Assembly (NCBI GenBank): GCA_023678885.1
Contig: CM042985.1
Span: forward strand, 3,584,985 to 3,648,984
Origin: Pogostemon cablin
Taxonomy: Eukaryota > Streptophyta > Magnoliopsida > Lamiales > Lamiaceae
Direction: 5' to 3'
Length of the DNA stretch: 64,000 nucleotides
The position numbers and the translations under genes were made by a program. Numbering within the stretch: position 1 is the first letter of the stretch; every line of letters starts with the position of its first letter. Below, piece by piece: positions 24,810-33,432 of this stretch. A model generated the notes under the pieces. That model saw only the letters and a program-made list of their open reading frames with translations, had not been told where the DNA came from and did no database searches.

Positions 24810-24860
24810 GACTCATTGACGTGGGCAAGGTCTCCTTCGGAGTATATTCTTGCAGATCCG
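24566..24860. repeat. Near-perfect inverted repeat (hairpin), 148/138-bp arms, 9-nt loop
   Basis: The left arm 24566-24713 and the right arm 24723-24860 are reverse complements, apart from about three mismatches and a 10-nt extra stretch (CCCGAAGAAG) in the left arm. The loop is 24714-24722. Both arms are LW-family coding sequence (EYxPKETLP and IIPDFPEV), sense on plus for the left arm and on minus for the right. An RNA across this would fold into a ~138-bp stem. This is the shape expected of a young MIRNA or a long-hairpin siRNA locus formed by inverted gene duplication. Confidence 0.92.
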
Positions 24861-24985
24861 AGTCCTCGGAATCGGATTCGGATTTCTTGGAGTATGAGAG
24901 TGGGTTGGGATTTTGGAGTGTTTGAAGGAGTGTTTGAAGGGTTGGGGTTGGGGTGGGGTGGAGACGGCCACTGCCCAAGCATAGT
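24723..24985 (-). pseudogene. LW-family fragment, inverted
   Basis: On the minus strand the right arm continues outward into LW-family N-terminal sequence: a Pro-rich HPTPTPT-like segment, then LSYSKKSESDSEDSDLQEY, then the TPKETLP linker and PIIPDFPEV. The YS-K-SxSxSEDxxL pattern equals that at 48.6 kb on the minus strand. There is no start codon in a convincing leader on this strand. Confidence 0.7.
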
Positions 24986-25014
24986 CGATACTAGAAGGTG
25001 GTCGGAATCAAGAC

Positions 25015-25088
25015 TCCACGTTTGCGCGCTGAAGCCGGTTGAGAAACTGTGGCACCATTTCATCACCACCACTTACCCTTCAGAATGA
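25015..25088 (+). pseudogene. LW-family C-terminal segment
   Basis: The plus strand reads HVCALKPVEKLWHHFITT and stops at 25086-25088. It matches HVCAPKPAEKMWREFI at 48.72-48.80 kb and TQTQKLWRDF at 10.4 kb. The middle of this gene is inverted relative to its own C-terminus, so no continuous product is possible. The 3' flank (TTTGTTTG-rich, GTTAATTAAGTGCCACTT) is shared with the 48.8-kb locus. Confidence 0.75.
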
Positions 25089-25339
25089 GAATGATTTGTT
25101 GTTTCGTTTGTTTGATGCTTGTTTGTTTGTTTTTTGTTTAGACTGTGGGTTGTTTTTTTATGTTGTTTGATCTGTGTGTTGTTTTATGCTGTTTAAATGT
25201 AGATGGTTGTTAATTAAGTGCCACTTCTATTGATTTTTTTCTTTTTCATAAATAATTATTTTAATTTTTTTTTCCTTGTTGATTTAATATAAACTATTTA
25301 TTTATGAAATAGTAAAAAGTAGAAAAATGAAATATAACA

Positions 25340-26295
25340 AAAAAAAATAAAAATTCGTTTTTCGAAATTAAGACACAGGAGTACATACCAGCCCAGATCT
25401 ATTAAAGTTGAGTGATTGGACTGGCCCAACTAATATGGGCCAAGGAAATTAACAATCAATATTCTAAAAACCCCAACTAATATGGGCCAAGGAAATTAAC
25501 AACCAATATTCTAAAAACCGCAAGATCCATTTCGCAAACTCCTTCCGTTCGTTAAGTGTCTCTAACTAAAGTGTACCTATATGAGATTTTTGTTGTAGTG
25601 AAATTCGAAAGAATTGAAACAACTCATTTAAATAAATAAATCCTATAATTGTAAAAAATAAAAAAAGAATTTACAACCGTGCACACATAAATTTTTTCAC
25701 ACAGTTATAATATCATTCAATTTTATTTAATTATTATTTTGTACTACAATTCTGTACATGTTAATTAATTAATTATGTGTATTGCCTCTTTTAAATTTTT
25801 TCACACAGTTATAATATCATTCAATTTTTTTTAATTATTATTATTTTGTACTACAATTGTGTACATGTTAATTAATTAATTATGTGTATTGCCTCTTTAT
25901 GTGGGGCGCTCCAGTTTTTTCCAAAATGATAGATGGGGTAGTGTAATAATTAATTACTCCAATTTGTGGGGATTATGAGTATCTGATTTGCTATTTGCTA
26001 ATTTTAGTATTAGAAGATTGGTACCACTGAAACTAATCATTCCATGCTACCCTCTTACAAAACGGATACATGTGAAACATGTTTTAAGATCAAAATTCAT
26101 TCATGGGTTATTTTGTGGTTATCGGTGCACCCAAATTTATTGGTAAAAATGGAGAGTGGATAGTTTTTTTTTTTAAATAAAATTAATTATTTTAATTTAA
26201 TTAATGATAGAGATTGAATGATAACTAATCTAACTATTATAATTGTCCAGTGTTATTACAGAGATAAAATACGTTTATTTGTAATTAAGATAAAT
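25340..26295. repeat. Segmental duplicate block downstream of LW-family locus
   Basis: 25335-25540 (AAAATTCGTTTTTCGAAATTAA, CCGGCCCAACTAATATGGG-like, ATTCTAAAAACC) recurs at 43895-44000 and 53790-53990. A ~100-bp segment is tandemly doubled at 25690-25895 (TTCACACAGTTATAATATCATTCAA). 25890-26290 matches 20830-21120 and 55030-55320. No gene. Confidence 0.7.
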
Positions 26296-26297
26296 TC

Positions 26298-26396
26298 ATA
26301 TATATATATAAATTTACAATTACAAAAAATCTATATTTATATAATTTTATTTTTTAAAATTTATCCCCGTGCAACGCACGGGTAAAAGTGCTTGTT
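26298..26396. mobile_element. Helitron-like 3' terminus (tentative)
   Basis: A GC-rich hairpin CCCGTGC-AAC-GCACGGG at about 26365-26381 is followed by TAAAAGTGCTTG, and the next base starts the sequence shared with 22339. The border of the inserted DNA thus falls about a dozen bases after the hairpin, as in Helitrons. The terminal tetramer is CTTG and not the canonical CTRR, so this is only a candidate. Confidence 0.35.
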
Positions 26397-26727
26397 CAAT
26401 ATTAAAGTGCATAAATAACTAAGTTTGCGATCAATATAAATACATATCAATCAATTCAAACATATATTTTTGTTTTACATAATTGGAACTACATGCTATA
26501 TATAGCTTGCTAGATTGCAATCAAATTAAACTATATCTTAACTATCTAAAATATAGACATGAATTGAAGTTCTAACACTCTAATTAAACTAGGCCTCAAA
26601 AACATGCATTGTGCCCCCTATACTATATATACAGTAGTTGAAATTCTTGTTACTAGTATTTATACGGGATAATTCTTACTATTTCTTACTCAAATATTAT
26701 TTTATCGACCTTTAGACCCTAGAGATA
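26397..26727. repeat. Near-identical duplicate of 22339-22668
   Basis: See the partner block: about three differences over 330 bp. It directly abuts the hairpin end on its left and the CCCTAAA-type minisatellite on its right. Confidence 0.85.
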
Positions 26728-27060
26728 AATCATACGCTAAATCACAAGGGTAAAATGACTATTATACCCTAAATCCTACGAATAAGTTATACCCTAAATC
26801 TAGGATAAATTATACTCTAAACCACAAGGATAAAATTACTATTATACCCTAAACCTTAGGAATAAATCATATGCTAAACCCACAAGGGTAAAATGATTAT
26901 TATATCCTAAACTCTACGAATAATTAATACCCTAAACCCTAGGATAAATTATACCCTAAACCATAAATGTAAAATTATAATTATACCCTGAACCTTAGGG
27001 ATAATTTATCCCCTAAATACAAGGGTGAAATTACAATTATATCCCTAAAATTAAATAAAA
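26728..27060. repeat. Degenerate ~60-bp minisatellite with CCCTAAA motifs
   Basis: Units of the form ATTATACCCTAAACCCTAGGATAAATTATACCCTAAACCACAAGGGTAAAAT repeat about five times with drift. The related array at 42180-42480 has the same unit and the same right flank (AGCAACAGT-CAGTGAATAAAA). CCCTAAA is the plant telomere heptamer, but it is embedded in longer units, so this is not a telomere remnant in the simple sense. Confidence 0.7.
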
Positions 27061-27325
27061 TTAAACAAAAAAAAAGCAACAGTAGCAGTGAATAAAAAAA
27101 AAAAAAACTAGATGAAGCAACAAAAATACACTAAAGTGAAGAAATGAGATTGAAAATTTGAAAATTGGTGCCCTCCTACCCAAATAATTGTCTATTTAGT
27201 TTATATTTAAAATTTGGAGATGATGATACTTTCTTCTAGTTCCAGATTATTATTATTTAGATTTTTAATCAAATTAAATTAATCAATATATCCATGGGTT
27301 CACCTAACTAAAATATAGTATATTA
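27061..27325. repeat. Array-upstream block, duplicate of 42.5-42.95 kb
   Basis: Shares AGATGAA-CAACAAAAATA, GGAGATGATACTTT and CAAATTAAATTAATCAATATAT with the other copy. The other copy lacks the MITE that follows here, and so preserves the empty site. Confidence 0.7.
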
Positions 27326-27555
27326 CTCCCTCCCTCCGTCCGCCCCAAAGAGGGCATTTTACTTTTGGGCACGCGGATTAAGGAGTATTATTATTTAATG
27401 TGTAGTGGGTAATTGTATTAGTGGAGTGTGGACCCCATATTTTAGTTGTATTAGTGGGTGTGTGTGGGTCCCATGTGTGTAAAAAAGGAAATGACACTCT
27501 TTGAAGCGGACGACCAAAATGGAAAAAAGACCCTCTTTCGAGCGGACGGAGGGAG
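27326..27555. mobile_element. Stowaway-like MITE upstream of array
   Basis: The element is CTCCCTCCCTCCGTCCG...GCGGACGGAGGGAG with TA on each side. The homologous locus at about 42950 reads AAAATATATTATTATAATT without an element, confirming an insertion. It belongs to the same family as the junction MITEs but in the opposite orientation and clearly diverged, so it is not itself the copy at the array junctions. Confidence 0.85.
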
Positions 27556-27808
27556 TATTATACGGAGTAGTATTATAATTTATGCAGTAGACAGTACTAG
27601 TGCATGCATGTAATATGAATACAAACCTCATTAATGTTATTACAGTAAAAACGTTTTGATGGTTAACTCACAAAAATGGTATTGTCGGGTCCGCGGATAG
27701 CATGGACAGAAAAACACACACACACAAATCCCCGAAATTTCTGTGTCACATTAAATTATTTAATTAATTCCTTTTTTCCACAAATTTTTTATCTTTCCGC
27801 CGCCGCCC

Positions 27809-27906
27809 TCAAACCCTAATTATATCCCCCTACCCAAACCCTAATATGTGCGCATATATATGTCTAAGCACTGCATCAGTCCCCAATCCTTTATCTCCTT
27901 CTCACC
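27809..27906 (+). promoter_or_regulatory. Leader with paired teloboxes and TATA-like run (array unit)
   Basis: AAACCCTAA occurs at 27811-27819 and 27836-27844, after CCGCCGCCGCC, and is followed by GCGCATATATATG. The pair is kept in every unit, except that the second box of copy 10 reads CCCTAAAATG. The CACAC run and TTAATTAATTCC box about 100 bp upstream are also kept. Each copy therefore carries its own potential promoter. Telobox function is established for other plant genes; its action here is inference. Confidence 0.55.
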
Positions 27907-28052
27907 ATGATATACCATCTACTAAAAAAATCAATGGCTTCCCTCACCCGTCCACTATTCTTCTCCGCTACTACTATTCCCATCAAATTCCACCCCAGCA
28001 TCTCCATTCTCTTTTACTCACAGAAATCACCAAACACTCCTGGCCCCGATAA
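27846..28052 (+). other. Conserved upstream ORF overlapping array start codon
   Basis: An ATG in AAT-ATG-TGC lies 61 bp before the main start, in another frame, and stays open 68 codons across the main start. It is retained in copies 1-3, 5-7, 9 and 10. In copy 4 a C-to-G change makes it stop after 10 codons (GCA-TGA), and in copy 8 a 2-bp insertion stops it after 7. If transcripts begin upstream of it, it could reduce translation of the main frame, and copies 4 and 8 would be released. Its peptide has no recognised similarity and is partly a shadow of the main frame. Confidence 0.4.
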
Positions 28053-28422
28053 GAACTTTCCCTCCCAGAAATCACCAAACACTCCTGGCCCCGATAAGAC
28101 TTTTCCGGAAAGACCTCCTGCTTTCTCGGTATTGAAGAAACCTAAGCTGTTCAAGACAATGGCCGAGGAATTCAAGCTTTATTCCGTTATTTACAAAGCC
28201 TTTGGAAATTTCATTTTGAGTCGGCCAGGTCATGTGACATCCACCCAAGAACTTTGGGTTGAATACATGTCCATCAAATCCCACCCCAATCCCACCTTCT
28301 ACTCCACCATCAAAAATCTCCCTCCGTCCCAGGTTAAGAGGACCATTTTACCATTTTGGTCGTCCCACCCAAAGAGTCCCATTTCCTTTTTTGGACATAT
28401 GGGACCCACCCACACCCACTAA
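27907..28422 (+). CDS. LW-family array copy 1, MITE-terminated
   Basis: 171 residues. Residues 1-38 form a basic, Ser/Thr-rich, acid-free leader ending FYS, like a mitochondrial or plastid transit peptide. Residues 38-52 and 53-67 are a tandem 15-residue repeat (SQKSPNTPGPDK-FP). Residues 70-121 are the LW domain (AFSVLKKPK, EEFKLYSV-YKAFGNFIL, TSTQELWVEYM). Residues 126-139 (HPNPTFYSTIKNLP) begin a second module. Residues from 140 on are encoded by the MITE 28318-28544. The first ATG has a good context (CACCATG); the next in-frame Met is residue 10. Copy-specific: DKNFP in repeat 1, Ile in SVIYKAF, Thr in VKRTIL. Function is unknown. Confidence 0.6.
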   Translation: MIYHLLKKSMASLTRPLFFSATTIPIKFHPSISILFYSQKSPNTPGPDKNFPSQKSPNTPGPDKTFPERPPAFSVLKKPKLFKTMAEEFKLYSVIYKAFGNFILSRPGHVTSTQELWVEYMSIKSHPNPTFYSTIKNLPPSQVKRTILPFWSSHPKSPISFFGHMGPTHTH

Positions 28423-28544
28423 TACAATTAATACATGGAGCCCCTACACCCACTAATACAACTACCCACTACACATTAAATAATAATACTCCTTAATCCA
28501 CGTGCCCAAAAGCAAATGAGACTCTTAGCCTGGGACGGATGGAG
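28318..28544. mobile_element. Junction MITE 1 (copy 1/copy 2)
   Basis: CTCCCTCCGTCCCAGG...GGGACGGATGGAG. The right flank is TAG, as in normal TA insertion, but the left flank is coding sequence ending AAAAAT with no TA. Copy 10 at the same place reads CTCCCAGATCC. The left border therefore coincides with a CTCCC shared by gene and MITE, consistent with a microhomology join and not a simple insertion. Confidence 0.85.
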
Positions 28545-28883
28545 TAGTATTATAATTTATGCAGTAGACAGTACTAGTTCATGCATGTAATATGAATACA
28601 AACCTCATTAATGTTATTACAGTAAAAACGTTTTGATGGTTAACTCACAAAAATGGTATTGTCGGGTCCGCGGATAGCATGGACAGAAAAACACACACAC
28701 ACAAATTCCCAAAATTTCTGTGTCACATTAAATTATTTAATTAATTCCTTTCTTCCATAAATTTTTTATCTTTCCGCCGCCGCCCTCAAACCCTAATTAT
28801 ATCCCCCTACCCAAACCCTAATATGTGCGCATATATATGTCTAAGCACTGCATCAGTCCCCAATCCTTTATCTCATTCTCACC

Positions 28884-29399
28884 ATGATATACCATCTACT
28901 AAAAAAATCAATGGCTTCCCTCACCCGTCCACTCTTCTTCTCCGCTACTACTATTCCCATCAAATTCCACCCCAGCATCTCCATTCTCTTTTACTCCCAG
29001 AAATCACCAAACACTCCTGGCCCCGATAAGACCTTTCCCTCCCAGAAATCACCAAACACTCCTGGCCCCGATAAGAACTTTCCGGAAAGACCTCCTGCTT
29101 TCTCGGTATTGAAGAAACCTAAGCTGTTCAAGACAATAGCCGAGGAATTCAAGCTTTATTCCGTTCTTTACAAAGCCTTTGGAAATTTCATTTTGAGTCG
29201 GCCAGGTCATGTGACATCCACCCAAGAACTTTGGGTTGAATACATGTCCATAAAATCCCACCCCAATCCCACCTTCTACTCCACCATAAAAAATCTCCCT
29301 CCGTCCCAGGTTAAGAGGGCCATTTTATCATTTTGGTCGTCCCACCCAAAGAGTCCCATTTCCTTTTTTGGACATATGGGACCCACCCACACCCACTAA
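28884..29399 (+). CDS. LW-family array copy 2, MITE-terminated
   Basis: 171 residues, same order of parts as copy 1. It belongs to subtype B together with copies 5 and 7: CTCCCAG in the first linker, repeat 1 DKTFP and repeat 2 DKNFP, ATAAAATCCC after the second ATGTCC, and ILSFW in the MITE-coded tail. Specific change: KTIAEEF where others have KTMAEEF. The frame is fully open. The junction MITE follows at 29295-29521. Confidence 0.6.
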   Translation: MIYHLLKKSMASLTRPLFFSATTIPIKFHPSISILFYSQKSPNTPGPDKTFPSQKSPNTPGPDKNFPERPPAFSVLKKPKLFKTIAEEFKLYSVLYKAFGNFILSRPGHVTSTQELWVEYMSIKSHPNPTFYSTIKNLPPSQVKRAILSFWSSHPKSPISFFGHMGPTHTH

Positions 29400-29521
29400 T
29401 ACAATTAATACATGGGGCCCCTACACCCACTAATACAACTACCCACTACACATTAAATAATAATACTCCTTAATTCACGTGCCCAAAAGTAAATGGGACT
29501 CTTAGCCCGGGACGGAGGGAG
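29295..29521. mobile_element. Junction MITE 2
   Basis: Same borders as junction MITE 1; the right end is a perfect GGGACGGAGGGAG followed by TAG. It supplies the stop codon of copy 2. Confidence 0.85.
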
Positions 29522-29860
29522 TAGTATTATAATTTATGCAGTAGACACTACTAGTGCATGCATGTAATATGAATACAAACCTCATTAATGTTATTACAGT
29601 AAAAACGTTTTGATGGTTAACTCACAAAAATGGTATTGTCGGGTCCGCGGATAGCATGGACAGAAAAACACACACACACAAATTCCCGAAATTTCTGTGT
29701 CACATTAAATTATTTAATTAATTCCTTTCTTCCACAAAATTTTTATCTTTCCGCCGCCGCCCTCAAACCCTAATTATATCCACCTACCCAAACCCTAATA
29801 TGTGCGCATATATATGTCTAAGCACTGCATCAGTCCCCAATCCTTTATCTCCTTCTCACC

Positions 29861-30376
29861 ATGATATACCATCTACTAAAAAAATCAATGGCTTCCCTCA
29901 CCCGTCCACTCTTCTTCTCCGCTACTACTATTCCCATCAAATTCCACCCCAGCATCTCCATTCTCTTTTACTCACAGAAATCACCAAACACTCCTGGCCC
30001 CGAAAAGACATTTCCCTCCCAGAAATCACCAAACACTCCTGGCCCCAATAAGACCTTTCCGGAAAGACCTCCTGCTTTCTCGGTATTGAAGAAACCTAAG
30101 CTATTCAAGACAATGGCCGAGGAATTCAAGCTTTATTCCGTTCTTTACAAAGCCTTTGAAAATTTTATTTTGAGTCGGCCAGGTCATGTGACATCCACCC
30201 AAGAACTTTGGGTTGAATACATGTCCATCAAATCCCACCCCAATCCCACCTTCTACTCCACCATCAAAAATCTCCCTCCGTCCCAGGTTAAGAGGGCCAT
30301 TTTACCATTTTGGTCGTCCCACCCAAAGAGTCTCATTTCCTTTTATGGACATATGGGACCCACCCACACCCAATAA
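29861..30376 (+). CDS. LW-family array copy 3, MITE-terminated
   Basis: 171 residues. Subtype A, with copies 6 and 8, marked by the leader variant CCACAAAATTTTTATC plus TCCACCTACCC and by CATCAAATCCC in coding sequence. Specific changes: PEKTFP in repeat 1, PNKTFP in repeat 2, Glu in KAFENFIL, and a Tyr in the tail (SFYGHMG). The tail ends in Gln before the stop (CAATAA), where subtype B ends in His. Confidence 0.6.
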   Translation: MIYHLLKKSMASLTRPLFFSATTIPIKFHPSISILFYSQKSPNTPGPEKTFPSQKSPNTPGPNKTFPERPPAFSVLKKPKLFKTMAEEFKLYSVLYKAFENFILSRPGHVTSTQELWVEYMSIKSHPNPTFYSTIKNLPPSQVKRAILPFWSSHPKSLISFYGHMGPTHTQ

Positions 30377-30498
30377 TACAATTAATACATGGGGCCCCTA
30401 CACCCACTAATACAACTACCCACTACACATTAAATAATAATACTCCTTAATCCACGTGCCCAAAAGCAAATGGGACTCTTAGCCCGGGATGGAGGGAG
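30272..30498. mobile_element. Junction MITE 3
   Basis: Same family, borders and orientation; the right end has GGGATGGAGGGAG followed by CAG in place of TAG. Confidence 0.85.
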
Positions 30499-30837
30499 CA
30501 GTATTATAATTTATGCAGTAGACAGTACTAGTGCATGCATGTAATATGAATACAAACCTCATTAATGTTATTACAGTAAAAACGTTTTGATGGTTAACTC
30601 ACAAAAATGGTATTGTCGGGTCCGCGGATAGCATGGACAGAAAAACACACACACACAAATTTCCGAAATTTCTGTGTCACATTAAATTATTTAATTAATT
30701 CCTTTCTTCCACAAATTTTTTATCTTTCCGCCGCCGCCCTCAAACCCTAATTATATCCCCCTACCCAAACCCTAATATGTGCGCATATATATGTCTAAGC
30801 ACTGCATGAGTCCCCAATCCTTTATCTCCTTCTCACC

Positions 30838-31353
30838 ATGATATACCATCTACTAAAAAAATCAATGGCTTCCCTCACCCGTCCACTCTTCTTCTCCGCT
30901 ACTACTATTCCCATCAAATTCCACCCCAGCATCTCCATTCTCTTTTACTCACAGAAATCACCAAACACTCCTGGCCCCGATAAGACATTTCCCTCCCAGA
31001 AATCACCAAACACTCCTGGCCCCGATAAGACCTTTCCGGAAAGACCTCCTGCTTTCTGGGTATTGAAGAAACCTAAGCTGTTCAAGACAATGGCCGAGGA
31101 ATTCAAGCTTTATTCCGTTCTTTACAAAGCCTTTGGAAATTTTATTTTGAGTCGGCCAGGTCATGTGACATCCACCCAAGAACTTTGGGTTGAATACATG
31201 TCCATCAAATCCCACCCCAATCCCACCTTCTACTCCACCATCAAAAATCTCCCTCCGTCCCAGGTTAAGAGGGCCATTTTACCATTTTGGTCGTCCCACC
31301 CAAAGAGTCTCATTTCTTTTTTTAAACATATGGGACCCACCCACACCCACTAA
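30838..31353 (+). CDS. LW-family array copy 4, MITE-terminated
   Basis: 171 residues. A Trp replaces the conserved Ser in PAFSVLKKP (PAFWVLKK), at the start of the LW domain. The MITE-coded tail reads SFFKHMG. The overlapping upstream ORF is interrupted in this copy (GCATGA), so it may be translated differently from its neighbours. Confidence 0.6.
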   Translation: MIYHLLKKSMASLTRPLFFSATTIPIKFHPSISILFYSQKSPNTPGPDKTFPSQKSPNTPGPDKTFPERPPAFWVLKKPKLFKTMAEEFKLYSVLYKAFGNFILSRPGHVTSTQELWVEYMSIKSHPNPTFYSTIKNLPPSQVKRAILPFWSSHPKSLISFFKHMGPTHTH

Positions 31354-31475
31354 TACAATTAATACATGGGGCCCCTACACCCACTAATACAACTACCCAC
31401 TACACATTAAATAATAATACTCCATAGTCCACGTGCCCAAAAGCAAATGGGACTCTTAGCCAGGGACGGATGGAG
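31249..31475. mobile_element. Junction MITE 4
   Basis: Same borders; right end GGGACGGATGGAG, as in junction MITE 1. Confidence 0.85.
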
Positions 31476-31814
31476 TAGTATTATAATTTATGCAGTAGAC
31501 AGTACTAGTGCATGCATGTAATATGAATACAAACCTCATTAATGTTATTACAGTAAAAACGTTTTGATGGTTAACTCACAAAAATGGTATTGTCGGGTCC
31601 GCGGATAGCATGGACAGAAAAACACACACACACAAATTCCCGAAATTTCTGTGTCACTTTAAATTATTTAATTAATTCCTTTCTTCCACAAATTTTTTAT
31701 CTTTCCGCCGCCGCCCTCAAACCCTAATTATATCCCCCTACCCAAACCCTAATATGTGCGCATTTATATGTCTAAGCACTGCATCAGTCCCCAATCCTTT
31801 ATCTACTTCTCACC

Positions 31815-32333
31815 ATGATATACCATCTACTAAAAAAATCAATGGCGCCTTCCATCACCCGTCCACTCTTCTTCTCCGGTACTACTGTTACCATCAAATT
31901 CCACCCCAGCATCTCCATTCTCTTTTACTCCCAGAAATCACCAAACACTCCTGGCCCCGATAAGACCTTTCCCTCCCAGAAATCACCAAACACTCCTGGC
32001 CCTGATAAGAACTTTCCGGAAAGACCTCCTGCTTTCTCGGTATTGAAGAAACCTAAGCTGTTCAAGACAATGGCCGAGGAATTCAAGCTTTATTCCGTTC
32101 TTTACAAAGCCTTTGGAAATTTCATTTTGAGTCGGCCAGGTCATGTGACATCCACCCAAGAACTTTGGGTTGAATACATGTCCATAAAATCCCACCCCAA
32201 TCCCACCTTCTACTCCACCATAAAAAATCTCCCTCTGTCCCAGGTTAAGAGGGCCATTTTATCATTTTGGTCGTCCCACCCAAAGAGTCCCATTTCCTTT
32301 TTTGGACATATGGGACCCACCCACACCCACTAA
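31815..32333 (+). CDS. LW-family array copy 5, MITE-terminated
   Basis: 172 residues. One extra codon in the leader peptide (MAPSITRPLFF) and the changes FFSGTTVT; the +3 change keeps the frame. Subtype B. In the tail the first MITE codons read NLPLSQV (CTG for CCG). The leader peptide stays free of acidic residues in spite of these changes. Confidence 0.6.
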   Translation: MIYHLLKKSMAPSITRPLFFSGTTVTIKFHPSISILFYSQKSPNTPGPDKTFPSQKSPNTPGPDKNFPERPPAFSVLKKPKLFKTMAEEFKLYSVLYKAFGNFILSRPGHVTSTQELWVEYMSIKSHPNPTFYSTIKNLPLSQVKRAILSFWSSHPKSPISFFGHMGPTHTH

Positions 32334-32455
32334 TACAATTAATACATGGGGCCCCTACACCCACTAATACAACTACCCACTACACATTAAATAATAATAC
32401 TCCTTAATCCACGTGCCCAAAAGTAAATAGGACTCTTAGCCCGGGACGGAGGGAG
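32229..32455. mobile_element. Junction MITE 5
   Basis: The left end is CTCCCTCTGTCCCAGG (one change in the terminal repeat); the right end is the perfect GGGACGGAGGGAG. Confidence 0.85.
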
Positions 32456-32794
32456 TAGTATTATAATTTATGCAGTAGACAGTACTAGTGCATGCATGTA
32501 ATATGAATACAAACCTCATTAATGTTATTACAGTAAAAACGTTTTGATGGTTAACTCACAAAAATGGTATTGTCGGGTCCGCGGATAGCATGGACAGAAA
32601 AACACACACACACAAATTCCCGAAATTTCTGTGTCACATTAAATTATTTAATTAATTCCTTTCTTCCACAAAATTTTTATCTTTCCGCCGCCGCCCTCAA
32701 ACCCTAATTATATCCACCTACCCAAACCCTAATATGTGCGCATATATATGTCTAAGCACTGCATCAGTCCCCAATCCTTTATCTCCTTCTCACC

Positions 32795-33310
32795 ATGAAA
32801 TACCATCTACTAAAAAAATCAATGGCTTCCCTCACCCGTCCACTCTTCTTCTCCGCTACTACTATTCCCATCAAATTCCACCCCAGCATCTCCATTCTCT
32901 TTTACTCACAGAAATCACCAAACACTCCTGGCCCCGATAAGATATTTCCCTCCCAGAAATCACCAAACACTCCTGGCCCCGATAAGACCTTTCCGGAAAG
33001 ACCTCCTGCTTTCTCGGTATTGAAGAAACCTAAGCTGTTCAAGACAATGGCCGAGGAATTCAAGCTTTATTCCGTTCTTTACAAAGCCTTTGGAAATTTC
33101 ATTTTGAGTCGACCAGGTCATGTGACATCCACCCAAGAACTTTGGGTTGAATACATGTCCATCAAATCCCACCCCAATCCCACCTTCTACTCCACCATCA
33201 AAAATCTCCATCCGTCCCAGGTTAAGAGGGTCATTTTACCATTTTGGTCGTCCCACCCAAAGAGTCTCATTTCCTTTTTTGGACATATGGGACCCACCCA
33301 CACCCAATAA
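32795..33310 (+). CDS. LW-family array copy 6, MITE-terminated
   Basis: 171 residues, subtype A. Specific changes: Lys in place of Ile at residue 2 (MKYHLL), DKIFP in repeat 1, and NLHPSQVKRV at the MITE junction. The LW domain (residues 70-121) is unchanged from the consensus. Confidence 0.6.
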   Translation: MKYHLLKKSMASLTRPLFFSATTIPIKFHPSISILFYSQKSPNTPGPDKIFPSQKSPNTPGPDKTFPERPPAFSVLKKPKLFKTMAEEFKLYSVLYKAFGNFILSRPGHVTSTQELWVEYMSIKSHPNPTFYSTIKNLHPSQVKRVILPFWSSHPKSLISFFGHMGPTHTQ

Positions 33311-33432
33311 TACAATTAATACATGGGGCCCCTACACCCACTAATACAACTACCCACTACACATTAAATAATAATACTCCTTAATCCACGTGCCCAAAAG
33401 CAAATGGGACTCTTAGCCAGGGACGGAGGGAG
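33206..33432. mobile_element. Junction MITE 6
   Basis: The left end is CTCCATCCGTCCCAGG, a change within the terminal repeat; the right end is CAGGGACGGAGGGAG. Confidence 0.85.

Noticed and set aside
26728..27060. Interstitial telomere
   Set aside because: CCCTAAA occurs only inside ~60-bp units and not as head-to-tail heptamers.
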